A stretch of 64,000 nt of DNA from Jannaschia donghaensis (GCF_001403795.1 NZ_CXSU01000012.1:811568-875567), one strand, 5' to 3'; counted from the stretch's first letter, positions 34,734 through 45,420 are shown. Program-made: numbers and translations. The notes: a model not told the origin generated them from the letters alone.

Positions 34734-36053
34734 TCAATGGCCCAACGCACGGGCAAGCGCGCGATAGCTGGCCTTGGGCGTTCGGGCCTGGGTTTCGAAA
34801 TCGACATGGACCAGACCGAACCGCTTGCCATAGCCAAGAGCCCATTCGTAATTGTCCAGCAGCGACCAGACCGTATAGCCCCGCAGCGGAATACCGTCGG
34901 AAACCAGATCCCTTGCGACGGACAGATGTGCATCAAGATAGGCGATACGCGCGTCATCGGGCTGATCGGGGCGTCCCGCATGAGCGATGCCGTTTTCCGT
35001 CACGAACAGGGGCGTGTCGCCGGTATATTCGGCGACCGTGCGGCGCAGAAGCCAGTCGAAGCCTTCGGGACAAATTTCCCATCCCATATCGGTCTTGGGC
35101 GGCGGGCCGGATACCATCCCGATCGCAGGCCATTCGTTCCCATGCCTGCGCAGGCGCTGACAGGTGTAGTAGTTAATACCAAACCAATCAATTGGTTGCG
35201 AGATGACCTTCATGTCATTTTGCCAGTTGTCGGGCATAAGCTCCGACAGACCGTCCAGCACGTCTTCGGGGTATTCGCCGTGCGTGAAGGCGCCGGCGAA
35301 CCAGCGGTTGTAGATCCCGTCATACAGCGTCGCTGCGGCCTCGTCCTCGGCCCGGTCGCTGGCCGGAATGGCGTATTCCATGTTGCAGACCGCGCCCAGG
35401 TTGGTGGCCGATGTCGCGCGCAGCGCCTCGATCGCCATTCCATGGGCCAGGGCGACGTGGTGCATGGCCTTGGCCGCGGCCCCCAGATCCGTCAGGCCGG
35501 GCGCGTGGTGGCCCATGTAATGGCTGAGCCAGGCCACGCACCACGGTTCGTTCACGGGCGCGGTGGAAAACAAGCGGTCGCCCAGACGGTTGCCGATCAG
35601 ATGGGCGAAATCCGCGAACCGCTCGGGAATCTCGCGGACGGTCCAGCCGCCGCGTGCGGCCAGCGTCTCGGGCAGTTCCCAGTGGTAAAGCGTCGCCATG
35701 GGTTTCAGCCCGCGCTCCAACATGCCGTCGACAAGGCGGTCATAGAAATCAATGCCTTCGCGATTGACCTTCACACCATCGGGCATCACCCGCGCCCAGG
35801 ACGTAGAGAAGCGATAGGCGTCAAAGCCCGCATCGCGCAAAAGGTCGAGATCTTCGGGCCAGCGATGATAATGATCGCAGGCGATGCGTCCGTCTTCGCC
35901 GTTGACCACCTTGCCCGGCGTCCGGGCGAAGATGTCCCAATGCGTCGGGCCTGCACCGCCGAAACCGTGCCCCTCTATCTGATAGGCCGACGTGGCGGCC
36001 GCGAATAGGAAGTCGTCGGGGAAGTCGCTGCGACGGATCGAGAATTCGGTCAT
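34734..36053 (-). CDS. bglA: GH1 family beta-glucosidase
   Basis: The 439-residue cytosolic family 1 glycosidase has FLFAAATSAYQIEG at the start, acid/base Glu169 in TAPVNEP and nucleophile Glu353 in FVTENG. WSLLDNYEWALGYGKRFGLVHVDF is the family closing motif. It hydrolyses beta-glucosides to glucose. No signal peptide is present, so substrate must be imported. The ATG at 36053 overlaps aglR by ATGA, so the regulator and enzyme are co-translated. Having a beta-glucosidase beside an alpha-glucoside uptake operon is common in this group. Confidence 0.94.
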   Translation of the reverse strand: MTEFSIRRSDFPDDFLFAAATSAYQIEGHGFGGAGPTHWDIFARTPGKVVNGEDGRIACDHYHRWPEDLDLLRDAGFDAYRFSTSWARVMPDGVKVNREGIDFYDRLVDGMLERGLKPMATLYHWELPETLAARGGWTVREIPERFADFAHLIGNRLGDRLFSTAPVNEPWCVAWLSHYMGHHAPGLTDLGAAAKAMHHVALAHGMAIEALRATSATNLGAVCNMEYAIPASDRAEDEAAATLYDGIYNRWFAGAFTHGEYPEDVLDGLSELMPDNWQNDMKVISQPIDWFGINYYTCQRLRRHGNEWPAIGMVSGPPPKTDMGWEICPEGFDWLLRRTVAEYTGDTPLFVTENGIAHAGRPDQPDDARIAYLDAHLSVARDLVSDGIPLRGYTVWSLLDNYEWALGYGKRFGLVHVDFETQARTPKASYRALARALGH

Positions 36054-37090
36054 GATCGTCTTTCCGAAAGAGGGGCGGGGCCGGTAGAGCCGCCGAGCAC
36101 CAGATCGCATTCCCAGACGTCTTGCACGGGCGGGGCCCGTTCTGCGCCGATCTGGGCCAGCAGAACCTCGGCGCAGCGGCGGCCGGCGGCGCGCACGGAC
36201 GACCGTGTGCCCGTGAAGATCGGGACGTCTTCGCCGTTCATCAGGTAGCTGAGCATATCGTCGTGAATCACGACGGACACGTCGCGCCCCATGCGCAGAC
36301 CCCGATCCTCGATCGCGCGCCGCACACCGATCGCCATGATCAGGGACGAGACGAGGAAGGCGGTCGGCGCGTCGGCGCGCGCAAGCATCCGTGCGGCGTT
36401 GGCGTGACCCTGATGCTCGGTCATCTCGGTGGAAGACATCAGGTCGGGCAGGGGGACAAGGGACCGACCGGTCAACGCCCTCTCGAACCCGGTGCGGCGG
36501 CGACGGGCGAAATCCATCCCTTCGAGGCCATTGAGAAACGCGATCCTTCGATGCCCCAGATCGAGCAGCAGGTCAGTCGCCCGCTGAAACGCGCGGGCGT
36601 TGTCGATGTCGATGAAACTATAGTCCGTTTGCTCGACGGCGGCGCGGCCGTGGACGACGAAGGGCAGGCCCGTTTCGCGCAACAGGGCGATCCGGGGGTC
36701 GTCGTCGCGGGGTCCATGCACGATCAGGCCGTCGACGGACCCCGCATCGGCCATCTGGCGATAGGCGCGTTCCTCGTCGCCATCCGGGACGACGGATAGC
36801 AGCATGTCGTATCCGGCGCGGGCATAGACTTCTCCGGCACCCGCGATGAAATCGGCGAAGATCGGGTTCACCATTTCATGATTCAGGGCGGTGGGAATCA
36901 CGTGACCGATCGCCATCGCGCGGCCCGTGGCCAGCGACGCGGCCCGCCGATTGGGGCTGTATCCGTGCTGACGCGCGGCATCGCGCACCCGCCGTCGGGT
37001 CTCTTCCTTAACCTCCGGATAGCCGCCGAGCGCACGGCTGACCGTGGTCGGGGACAGTCCCAGCAGTTTTGAAAACTGTTTCAGGTTCAA
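36050..37090 (-). CDS. aglR: LacI-family transcriptional regulator, AglR-like
   Basis: The 346-residue repressor has an N-terminal LacI helix-turn-helix (MNLKQFSKLLGLSPTTVSRALGG, with the hinge EETRRRVRDAARQHGYSPNRRAASL). A periplasmic-binding-protein-like sugar domain follows, with GLIVHGPRDDDPR and FINDA-type GHRRIAFLNGLEG segments. It is transcribed away from aglE and faces the bgl/glk genes, so it probably represses both units. A TTG start at 37090 with AGGGC upstream is the best choice. A 21-bp imperfect palindrome 13 bases upstream is a plausible autoregulatory operator. Confidence 0.9.
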   Translation of the reverse strand: MNLKQFSKLLGLSPTTVSRALGGYPEVKEETRRRVRDAARQHGYSPNRRAASLATGRAMAIGHVIPTALNHEMVNPIFADFIAGAGEVYARAGYDMLLSVVPDGDEERAYRQMADAGSVDGLIVHGPRDDDPRIALLRETGLPFVVHGRAAVEQTDYSFIDIDNARAFQRATDLLLDLGHRRIAFLNGLEGMDFARRRRTGFERALTGRSLVPLPDLMSSTEMTEHQGHANAARMLARADAPTAFLVSSLIMAIGVRRAIEDRGLRMGRDVSVVIHDDMLSYLMNGEDVPIFTGTRSSVRAAGRRCAEVLLAQIGAERAPPVQDVWECDLVLGGSTGPAPLSERRS

Positions 37091-37102
37091 GGCAAAGCCC
37101 TA

Positions 37103-37123
37103 TTCAAACCGATTTCGATTGAA
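37103..37123. promoter_or_regulatory. Candidate AglR operator, imperfect palindrome
   Basis: The 21-bp element has TTCAA (37103-37107) and TTGAA (37119-37123) arms around a CGATTTCG centre at 37110-37117, and 7 of 10 base pairs match. It lies between divergent aglR and aglE, just before the aglR start. LacI-family proteins bind such odd-centred palindromes. A TTGACA hexamer at 37136 could serve as a -35 element for aglE, but no good -10 follows at the right distance. Confidence 0.35.
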
Positions 37124-37293
37124 GTCGCATATTTTTTGACACCCGTCAATCCGCAGCCCAATCTGCCCAAGATGCGGTCTTCGGGGGATATGCGAAACAG
37201 GGGTTTGGCGACGATTTCGTTGACACTGCCTGAAAACTGAACGACGGTGAAATGATCAAAGCGGTTTGGAAAAATGCCGCGATGCAGCAAGAT

Positions 37294-37309
37294 ATGCGGG
37301 TATCCGCAT
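37294..37309 (+). promoter_or_regulatory. Hairpin directly before the aglE ribosome binding site
   Basis: A perfect 6-bp inverted repeat, ATGCGG and CCGCAT with a GTAT spacer, ends two bases before the GGGAGGAAAT binding site of aglE. It could be a regulatory leader hairpin, a stability element, or a second binding site for AglR. Confidence 0.35.
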
Positions 37310-37320
37310 CGGGAGGAAAT

Positions 37321-38670
37321 ATGAAGAATTTGTTGAACGGCACGGCGATTGTCCTGCTGACGGCGGGCGTCGCCTCGGCCGACGCGCATGCCCCCTTCGC
37401 CGTGGGCGAGGGCGACTTCACCTGGGATAGCCTGACTGCCTACGGCGAGGCGAACGACCTGTCGGGGCAGACGATCACGATGTTCGGTCCTTGGCGTGGC
37501 GATGACCAAGCCCTCGTCGAGAGCGTGCTGGGCTATTTCGAGGAAGCGACCGGCGCGACCGTCGATTACTCTTCCTCCGAAAACTACGAACAGCAAATCG
37601 TGATCGACGCCGAAGCCGGCTCCCCGCCCGATGTCGCTGTCCTGCCGCAGCCCGGCCTGATCGCGAATCTGGCCAGCCGCGGCTTCATTCAGCCCCTGGG
37701 CGACGAGACCGAAAGCTGGCTGCAGGAGAATTACGCCGCGGGCGACAGCTGGGTGTCCCTGGGCACCTATGCCGGCCCCGACGGCGAGGATCGCCTCTAT
37801 GCGTTCCCTTATAAGATCGACGTAAAATCGCTGGTCTGGTACTCGCCTGAAAACTTCGAGGATGCGGGCTACGAAATCCCCGAATCCATGGAAGAGCTCA
37901 AGGCCCTGACCGAAGAAATGGCCGCCAACGGCGAGACGCCGTGGTGCATCGGTCTGGGGTCCGGCGGTGCGACCGGTTGGCCCGCGACCGACTGGGTCGA
38001 AGACATGATGCTGCGTACGCAGCCCCCCGAAACCTACGACGCCTGGGTCAACCACGAGATCCCGTTCGACGATCCGGCCGTCATCGAGGCGATCGAGGAA
38101 TTCGGCTTCTTTGCGCGCACGGACGCTCATGTGGCCGGTGGTGCCGGTGCCGTCGCCTCGACCGACTTCCGCGACAGCCCCAAGGGCCTCTTCGCCTCGC
38201 CGCCGCAATGCTACATGCATCACCAGGCATCGTTCATCCCGACCTTCTTCCCCGAAGGCATCGAGTTGGGTGTCGACGCGGATTTCTTTTACATGCCGTC
38301 CTACGACAGCAAGGATCTGGGCAACCCGGTCCTGGGCGCGGGCACGCTTACCTTCGTCATGACGGAAAATCCGGCCGCCGCGGCCTTTGTGGAGTTCCTC
38401 AAGACCCCGATCGCGCATGAGCTGTGGATGGCGCAGTCCGGTTTCCTGACCCCGTTCAAGAGCGTGAACACCGACACCTATGCCAACGAGACGCTGAAAA
38501 AGCAGGGTGACATCCTTCTGGATGCGACGACCTTCCGCTTCGACGCCTCCGATCTGATGCCGGGTGCCGTCGGTGCGGGCAGTTTCTGGACCGGCATGGT
38601 CGACTACGCCGGGGGCAAATCCGCCGAGGAAGTGGCCGCCGAAATCGAAGCCTCCTGGCCCGACGAGTAA
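37321..38670 (+). CDS. aglE: Alpha-glucoside ABC transporter, substrate-binding protein
   Basis: The 449-residue periplasmic binding protein has signal peptide MKNLLNGTAIVLLTAGVASADA. The mature part shows the extracellular-sugar binding pattern (TITMFGPWRGDDQALVES, SSENYEQQIVIDAEAGSPPDVAVLP, WYSPENFEDAGYEIPESM), typical of the AglE/ThuE group for alpha-glucosides such as sucrose, trehalose and maltose. GGGAGGAAAT precedes the ATG ideally. It is the first gene of the divergently regulated agl operon. A stable hairpin follows, which may keep its transcript more abundant than the permease genes. Confidence 0.93.
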   Translation: MKNLLNGTAIVLLTAGVASADAHAPFAVGEGDFTWDSLTAYGEANDLSGQTITMFGPWRGDDQALVESVLGYFEEATGATVDYSSSENYEQQIVIDAEAGSPPDVAVLPQPGLIANLASRGFIQPLGDETESWLQENYAAGDSWVSLGTYAGPDGEDRLYAFPYKIDVKSLVWYSPENFEDAGYEIPESMEELKALTEEMAANGETPWCIGLGSGGATGWPATDWVEDMMLRTQPPETYDAWVNHEIPFDDPAVIEAIEEFGFFARTDAHVAGGAGAVASTDFRDSPKGLFASPPQCYMHHQASFIPTFFPEGIELGVDADFFYMPSYDSKDLGNPVLGAGTLTFVMTENPAAAAFVEFLKTPIAHELWMAQSGFLTPFKSVNTDTYANETLKKQGDILLDATTFRFDASDLMPGAVGAGSFWTGMVDYAGGKSAEEVAAEIEASWPDE

Positions 38671-38686
38671 GATAACGCGCAAGACA

Positions 38687-38710
38687 GGGTCGTCCGTTCG
38701 CGGGCGACCC
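38687..38710 (+). promoter_or_regulatory. Intercistronic hairpin between aglE and aglF
   Basis: A 10-bp stem (38687-38696 pairs with 38701-38710, including one wobble pair) closes on a TTCG tetraloop. No U-tract follows, so it is not a classical terminator. Such hairpins after binding-protein genes protect the upstream mRNA from 3' decay. The element lies 17 bases after the aglE stop. Confidence 0.65.
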
Positions 38711-38771
38711 GATGCCGGACGACTGGGTCTGAACGATCCCATCCGGCGGTGACCCGACCAGAGGTGACGCG

Positions 38772-39773
38772 ATGAATCCCGCCGTACTCGGACTTATAAC
38801 GATCATCCTCGGGGTGGGGGGATGCATCGGATATTTCTGGTCCTCGAACTTCGTGCTCGACCGCTTCATTTTTCCCCCAAGGGGGCCGAACGCGGGTCGC
38901 AACATCAACCGCGCCAACGCCATCCGGCCCTGGTTGTTTCTGGGCCCCGCGGTCATCGCCCTTGGCCTCTACCTCGCCTATCCTGTGGTCGCGACGTTCT
39001 GGTATTCCATCCACGAGCGGGTGCCCGGTGGCCTCGAATTCGTCGGCCTCAAGAACTACAGCGAGATGTTTGCCGAGGCGAAATTCCGCGAGGCGATCCT
39101 CAACAACATGCTGTGGCTGATCGTCGTGCCCGGGGCCTCCACTGCCTTCGGGTTGCTGGCCGCGCAGCTGACCGACCGGATCTCCTGGGGCAATTTCGCC
39201 AAATCGCTGATCTTCATGCCGATGGCGATTTCTTTCGTCGGTGCCTCGGTGATCTGGAAGTTGATCTATGACGCGCGCCCCGAAGGCACGGGGCAGATCG
39301 GCGTTTTGAATGCGGTGGTCACCTGGTTCGGGGGCGAGCCGCAGCAATGGCTGACCATCCAGCCGTGGAACTCCTTCATGTTGATGGCGGTCCTGATCTG
39401 GATCCAGACCGGTTTCGCCATGGTCATTCTGGGGGCCGCGCTGCGCGGCATCCCGGAGGAGACGGTCGAGGCGGCCATCCTGGACGGGGCCTCGCCCTGG
39501 CAGGTTTTCTTCAAGATCAAGGTGCCGCAGATCATGCCGACGATCGTGGTCGTCTGGACGACGATCACACTGGTCGTGCTGAAGGTCTTCGACATCGTGC
39601 TGGCCATGACGAACGGCCAATGGGAAACGCAGGTTCTGGCCAATTACATGTACGACAAGCTCTTCCGGTCGTTCGACTGGGGCGTGGGGTCGGCTGCGGC
39701 GATGATCATCATGTTGCTGGTCAGCCCGATCCTGGTCTGGAACGTGTATTCGGCCCGCAAGGAGATGCGCTGA
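38772..39773 (+). CDS. aglF: Alpha-glucoside ABC transporter permease AglF
   Basis: The 333-residue inner-membrane permease has an N-terminal helix at residues 5-22, then a stretch NRANAIRPWLFLGPAVIALGLYLAYP that starts the MalF-type fold of six helices. The EAA loop EETVEAAILDGASPWQVFFKIKVP is the ATPase contact. Together with AglG it forms the channel for alpha-glucosides. The extra N-terminal helix before the conserved core is typical of AglF. The stop is one base before the start of aglG. Confidence 0.93.
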   Translation: MNPAVLGLITIILGVGGCIGYFWSSNFVLDRFIFPPRGPNAGRNINRANAIRPWLFLGPAVIALGLYLAYPVVATFWYSIHERVPGGLEFVGLKNYSEMFAEAKFREAILNNMLWLIVVPGASTAFGLLAAQLTDRISWGNFAKSLIFMPMAISFVGASVIWKLIYDARPEGTGQIGVLNAVVTWFGGEPQQWLTIQPWNSFMLMAVLIWIQTGFAMVILGAALRGIPEETVEAAILDGASPWQVFFKIKVPQIMPTIVVVWTTITLVVLKVFDIVLAMTNGQWETQVLANYMYDKLFRSFDWGVGSAAAMIIMLLVSPILVWNVYSARKEMR

Positions 39774-39774
39774 C

Positions 39775-40911
39775 ATGGACAACATCGCGGGCACCAAATC
39801 CTCCCTGACATGGGCGGTCCATATCTCGGTCGTGATCCTGGTTGCGCTCTGGCTTTTCCCGACGGTCGGCCTTTTCGTGTCGTCGTTCCGCACGGGCGAC
39901 CAGATCTCAAGCTCCGGCTGGTGGCAGGCGCTGTCCACGCAACAGGCGCAGCTGCCGGCGATCCGGGTCGAAGGCGACGAAACCCCGACCGGCGGGGCAT
40001 TCGTCATCGAAGGCGAGTTGATCGCCGGCGACAATACCGTCAGCGCCTGGGGCACATCCTCGCGCGCTCCGCAGGCCTATGAACCTGGCGACACCGCCGA
40101 TCTGGGCGACGGCCAAACCCTTCTGATCAACGAAGATGCGACCTTCGTGCTGACGTCGTCGGAAACGACGGAAGGCACGCGATTGCCACGGGTCTTCCTG
40201 ACCGCATCCAGCCCACCCGAATTTACCCTCGACAACTACCGGGAGGTGCTGACCTCCTCGACGGCGGGCGCGGGCATCCTGCAATCGTTCATCAACACGC
40301 TGACGGTCAGCATCCCCGCGACGGTCATCCCGATCCTGATTGCGGCCTTCGCGGCCTATGCGCTGGCGTGGATGGAGTTTCCGGGGCGCGCCCTGCTGAT
40401 CGCGGCCGTCGTCGGCCTGCTGGTGGTGCCGCTGCAACTCGCGCTCATCCCGCTTTTGCAGTTCCACAACACGATCGGGATCGGAAAGGGGTATCTGGGC
40501 GTCTGGATGGCGCATACCGGCTTCGGTCTGCCCCTCGCGATTTACCTTTTGCGAAACTACATGGTCGGCCTGCCGCGCGACATCATCGAGAACGCCAAGG
40601 TCGACGGGGCCAGCGATTTTCAGATCTTCGTGAAAATCATCCTGCCGCTGTCTTTTCCGGCACTCGCCAGTTTTGCGATCTTCCAGTTCCTGTGGACGTG
40701 GAACGATCTGCTGGTGGCCCTTGTGTTTCTGGGCGCGGATGACGAAAGCCTCGTTTTGACCGGACGGCTCGTGAACCTTCTCGGCTCCCGCGGGGGGGAG
40801 TGGGAAATCCTCGCCACCTCGGCCTTCATCTCGATCGCGGTGCCCCTCGTGGTGTTCTTCGCGATGCAACGCTATCTGGTGCGCGGTCTGCTGGCCGGCT
40901 CCGTGAAATAG
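39775..40911 (+). CDS. aglG: Alpha-glucoside ABC transporter permease AglG
   Basis: The 378-residue permease is longer than MalG (about 300). After helix one (about residues 13-34) comes a periplasmic insertion of about 120 residues (roughly 40-155) with a predicted beta-rich domain (GAFVIEGELIAGDNTVSAWG, GQTLLINEDATFVLTSSE). The MalG-like helices follow, with the EAA loop IENAKVDGASDFQIFVKIILP. Such an insertion is usual in AglG. It is co-translated with aglF (one-base gap, AAGGAG upstream). Confidence 0.93.
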   Translation: MDNIAGTKSSLTWAVHISVVILVALWLFPTVGLFVSSFRTGDQISSSGWWQALSTQQAQLPAIRVEGDETPTGGAFVIEGELIAGDNTVSAWGTSSRAPQAYEPGDTADLGDGQTLLINEDATFVLTSSETTEGTRLPRVFLTASSPPEFTLDNYREVLTSSTAGAGILQSFINTLTVSIPATVIPILIAAFAAYALAWMEFPGRALLIAAVVGLLVVPLQLALIPLLQFHNTIGIGKGYLGVWMAHTGFGLPLAIYLLRNYMVGLPRDIIENAKVDGASDFQIFVKIILPLSFPALASFAIFQFLWTWNDLLVALVFLGADDESLVLTGRLVNLLGSRGGEWEILATSAFISIAVPLVVFFAMQRYLVRGLLAGSVK

Positions 40912-40919
40912 GAAAAGCC

Positions 40920-42566
40920 ATGACCGCGACCAACGCCGCCCATGCGGCCCAACCCGCGACCGAAATCGATTGGTGGCGGGGCGGTGTCATCTACCAGATC
41001 TATCCGCGTTCGTTCCAGGACAGCACCGGGGACGGCATCGGCGATCTGGCCGGCATCACCGCGCGCCTGCCGCATGTCGCATCCCTTGGCGTCGATGCCA
41101 TCTGGATCAGCCCGTTCTTCACCTCGCCGATGAAGGACTTCGGCTATGACGTCAGCGATTACCGCGACGTGGACGAGATGTTCGGCACGCTGGAGGATTT
41201 CGACCGTCTGGTGACCGAGGCCCATCGCCTGGGCCTGCGGGTGATGATCGACCTGGTCCTGTCGCATTCCAGCGACGAACATCCGTGGTTCAAACAAAGC
41301 CGGATCAGCCGCGACAACGCGCGCGCCGATTGGTACGTCTGGGCCGACCCGAAACCCGACGGCACGCCGCCCAACAACTGGCTGTCGATCTTCGGCGGAT
41401 CGGCGTGGAGTTGGAACGGCAAGCGGCACCAGTATTACCTGCACAACTTCCTGTCGTCGCAGCCCGATCTGAACCTGCACACGCCGGCGGTGCAGGACGA
41501 ACTGCTCGACGTCACCCGCTTCTGGTTGGAGCGGGGGGTCGACGGTTTTCGCCTCGACACGATCAACTTCTATTTCGCCGACAAGGAGTTGCGCGACAAT
41601 CCCGCGCTGCCGCCCGAACGGCGCAACGCGACCATCGCGCCCAGCGTGAACCCCTATAATCACCAAGAGCACATCTATTCCAAGAACCAGCCCGAGAACC
41701 TCGACTTCCTCAAACGCTTCCGCGCGCTTCTGGATGAATTTCCCGGTGCCGCGGCCGTTGGCGAAGTGGGCGACGCGCAATTGGGGATGGAGCTTCTGGG
41801 TCAGTACACGCGCGACGGGCAGGGGGTGCAGATGTGCTATGCCTTCGACTTCCTCGCCCCCGAACGCCTGACGGCTGACCGGGTCGTGGACGTCTTCGGG
41901 CATCTGGAAACCGCAGCGCCGGATGGATGGGCCTGCTGGGCATTCTCCAACCACGACGTGTCACGCCACGTGACGCGCTGGCACCTGACCGAAGCGGGCA
42001 ACCGCATGTACGCCACGCTGATCTCGTGTCTGCGCGGGTCGGTCTGTTTCTATCAGGGCGAAGAACTGGGCCTGACCGAAGCCGACGTGGCCTTCGAGGA
42101 TCTGCAGGATCCCTACGGCATCCAGTTCTGGCCCGAATTCAAGGGCCGCGACGGCTGCCGCACGCCGATGGTCTGGGAAGCGTCCAACAGCAATGCGGGG
42201 TTTTCCGACGTCGAACCCTGGCTGCCGGTCGCACCCGAGCACCTGAACCGCGCCGTCGCCGGACAGGAAGACCGCGCGGATTCGATGCTGAACCATTACC
42301 GCCGGATCATCGCGCTGCGCACCGACAACACGGTGCTGCGCAAGGGCGATCAAACCGATCTGACCGCAACCGGCGATCTGCTGACGTTCATTCGCACCGA
42401 CGGCACTGACCGGATTTTCTGCGCGTTCAACATGGGGGAGGAGCCTGTGCAGGTCGCGCTGCCGCTTGGCAACTGGACGGGCGTGGACGGCATCGGCGCG
42501 ACCGAACCGGGGCAGGCCGGTCTGGATCTCAACGGCTGGGGCTATGCCGTCCTGCGGGCAAGCTGA
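40920..42566 (+). CDS. aglA: GH13 alpha-glucosidase
   Basis: The 548-residue family 13 enzyme splits imported alpha-glucosides inside the cell. The TIM barrel opens with WWRGGVIYQIYPRSFQDS and shows the DLVLSHSSDEHPWF region. Catalytic residues are Asp213 (GFRLDTINF), Glu282 (VGEVGD) and Asp346 (FSNHD). The pattern fits the alpha-1,4-glucosidase/oligo-1,6-glucosidase subgroup of AglA. Its start lies nine bases after aglG with GGAAAAG upstream. The products should feed glucokinase. Confidence 0.93.
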   Translation: MTATNAAHAAQPATEIDWWRGGVIYQIYPRSFQDSTGDGIGDLAGITARLPHVASLGVDAIWISPFFTSPMKDFGYDVSDYRDVDEMFGTLEDFDRLVTEAHRLGLRVMIDLVLSHSSDEHPWFKQSRISRDNARADWYVWADPKPDGTPPNNWLSIFGGSAWSWNGKRHQYYLHNFLSSQPDLNLHTPAVQDELLDVTRFWLERGVDGFRLDTINFYFADKELRDNPALPPERRNATIAPSVNPYNHQEHIYSKNQPENLDFLKRFRALLDEFPGAAAVGEVGDAQLGMELLGQYTRDGQGVQMCYAFDFLAPERLTADRVVDVFGHLETAAPDGWACWAFSNHDVSRHVTRWHLTEAGNRMYATLISCLRGSVCFYQGEELGLTEADVAFEDLQDPYGIQFWPEFKGRDGCRTPMVWEASNSNAGFSDVEPWLPVAPEHLNRAVAGQEDRADSMLNHYRRIIALRTDNTVLRKGDQTDLTATGDLLTFIRTDGTDRIFCAFNMGEEPVQVALPLGNWTGVDGIGATEPGQAGLDLNGWGYAVLRAS

Positions 42567-42597
42567 AACACCGACGAAACTGACGGGGAGGGACGAC

Positions 42598-43695
<1,098 letters not shown>

Positions 43696-43761
43696 GACGC
43701 CCGATTTAGGCCAGAAAGTCGGGGCAGGTTAGAGAAGCTTTTCTTCCTTCCGGAGGCCCTG

Positions 43762-44811
43762 ATGGCTGTCCTGCGTTTCGTCTATGCCCTCTATCTCCGC
43801 CTTGCGGGGCTTTTCCTGCTGATCCTTGGCGCCGGATATCTGGAGGCGGGCGTTCTGGTCGAACAGGCCGGCATCACCATACAGCAGGTCGAAATCTGGG
43901 TGCCGTTCGCGGCCATCGGCCTGGGCATCTTCATGCTGGTCCCCTGGTGGTTGCCAAAAGGTCTGCGTCGTCCGACACGGTCCCGCGATCTGATCTGGCT
44001 GGCTCTGCCGGCGCTCGGCGCGCTCCTGGGGCCACTGCTCCGCATCCCGCTCTACGACGTCCTGCCGCAGGTCTCCACTCTGGAGCCCGAGGCGGCGGCG
44101 TTCATGCAGCAGCCGGTCAGCCCTGTTGTCTCCGTCGGCCTCCCGTTCGTCCTGATGCTCCTGCTGGTGCTGCCGTCAATGCGCAGCGGCGTTCCCGCCG
44201 ATCGTCCCGATCCCGTCGGTGCCAAGCCGGTCAAGGAAAAACGGCCCGCCAAGATCCCCGAAAAGAAGCTGCCCGCCCTCGGGGCCGCGATGAAACTCTA
44301 CATCGTGGCCGACTGGGCCATGCTGCGCGCCATGGGTCTGGGGCTGATGGCGACGGCCTACATGCTTTGGACGCTGATCCAGGACGGCCGGCTGTCTCAG
44401 GCCGCCGCGCTGTCGCACGGCAAGGACCCGATGCTTGCGGTCTATATCTATGGTGGCGTCGGCGCGATGCTTGCCATTCCGTTCCTGCTGCCAGGCCGCA
44501 TCGCGCGACCGCAGCACGTGGTCTTCGGTCTGATCAAAGCCATCCTGCTGGTCGTCGCCGCCTACGTCCTGATCGAGCCGTTGAAGGTTGCGATCGTGAC
44601 GTTTACGCCCGACATCTATCACGCCACCCTGATCGAGACGGTGCCCCGTCTGTTCAAGGCGATCTGCGGTGTTGCCGTCACCTCGGCCTTGCTGATCTCC
44701 TTCTTCCGGCAACTCAACGGCCTGCCGGCGGTGGACTACAAGGGCGACGCCAAGGTGCATTTGTCCCAGGATCAGCTGCACGATCTGCGCAAGGCGCGGA
44801 TGCCGGGCTAG
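43762..44811 (+). CDS. Hypothetical multi-pass membrane protein
   Basis: The 349-residue protein has about eight predicted helices. They lie at about 4-24, 45-62, 77-96, 120-140, 183-208, 225-245, 255-276 and 300-316. A polar, lysine-rich cytosolic loop spans residues 145-175 ([18 protein letters not shown]). The N-terminal part has pairs of helices related in hydrophobicity to the later ones, but I recognise no family. GGAGG lies nine bases before the ATG. It is not clearly part of the agl operon (67-base gap). It converges on hpt with a four-base overlap. Confidence 0.8.
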   Translation: MAVLRFVYALYLRLAGLFLLILGAGYLEAGVLVEQAGITIQQVEIWVPFAAIGLGIFMLVPWWLPKGLRRPTRSRDLIWLALPALGALLGPLLRIPLYDVLPQVSTLEPEAAAFMQQPVSPVVSVGLPFVLMLLLVLPSMRSGVPADRPDPVGAKPVKEKRPAKIPEKKLPALGAAMKLYIVADWAMLRAMGLGLMATAYMLWTLIQDGRLSQAAALSHGKDPMLAVYIYGGVGAMLAIPFLLPGRIARPQHVVFGLIKAILLVVAAYVLIEPLKVAIVTFTPDIYHATLIETVPRLFKAICGVAVTSALLISFFRQLNGLPAVDYKGDAKVHLSQDQLHDLRKARMPG

Positions 44812-45350
44812 GGGCCTTCGATGAACCGGACCGTGCCGATATAGGGCAGGTTCCGGTTCCGCTGCGCGTAATCGATGCCGTAGCCCACGACGAAAGCGTC
44901 GGGAATCTCGAATCCCGTCCAGGTCGCTTTCACATCCACCTCCCTCCGCGCCGGCTTGTCCAGCAGGGCGATGGTCTCCAACCGCGCGGGTTCCCGCGAT
45001 TGCAGCAAACGGATGACGTGGTGCAAGGTGTGGCCGGTATCGACGATATCCTCGACCACCAGAACATCGCGCCCGTGAATTTCGCCGCGCAAGTCCTTGA
45101 GGATGCGCACTTCGCGGCTCGACTCCATGCTGTTGCCATAGGACGAGGCTTCCAGGAAATCGACCTCCACCGGCAAATCCAGTTCCCGCACCAGATCGGC
45201 GATGAACACGAACGATCCGCGCAAAAGCCCGACCACCACCAGCTTGTCCGTGCCCGCGAACCGCGTTTCGATCTCGCGGGCCAATGCTTCGATCCGCGCG
45301 GCGATGGCCTTGGCGCTGATCATCTGGTCGATGACATAGGTGTCGGTCAT
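44808..45350 (-). CDS. hpt: Hypoxanthine phosphoribosyltransferase
   Basis: The 180-residue purine-salvage enzyme makes IMP (and GMP) from free base and PRPP. The PRPP-binding motif [17 protein letters not shown] is intact, with the [20 protein letters not shown] loop ahead of it and [30 protein letters not shown] after it, the usual hypoxanthine/guanine enzyme layout. I chose the ATG at 45350 with GGGGGA upstream. An open frame to 45401 is not supported. Confidence 0.93.
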   Translation of the reverse strand: MTDTYVIDQMISAKAIAARIEALAREIETRFAGTDKLVVVGLLRGSFVFIADLVRELDLPVEVDFLEASSYGNSMESSREVRILKDLRGEIHGRDVLVVEDIVDTGHTLHHVIRLLQSREPARLETIALLDKPARREVDVKATWTGFEIPDAFVVGYGIDYAQRNRNLPYIGTVRFIEGP

Positions 45351-45420
45351 ATTGTCCCCCCCGGACCTATCGGCCACAACGGGCGTTAACATAGCCAACA
45401 CGTTGATACCAAGAGGCCCG

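Noticed and set aside
33789-36008. A 739-residue open frame on the plus strand, antisense to glk and the beta-glucosidase
   Set aside because: It is the GC-rich shadow of two clear genes with intact catalytic motifs; the antisense protein has no recognisable fold.
37136-37164. TTGACA hexamer as a sigma-70 promoter for aglE
   Set aside because: No acceptable -10 hexamer follows at 16-18 bases, so I kept only the palindrome as a regulatory call.
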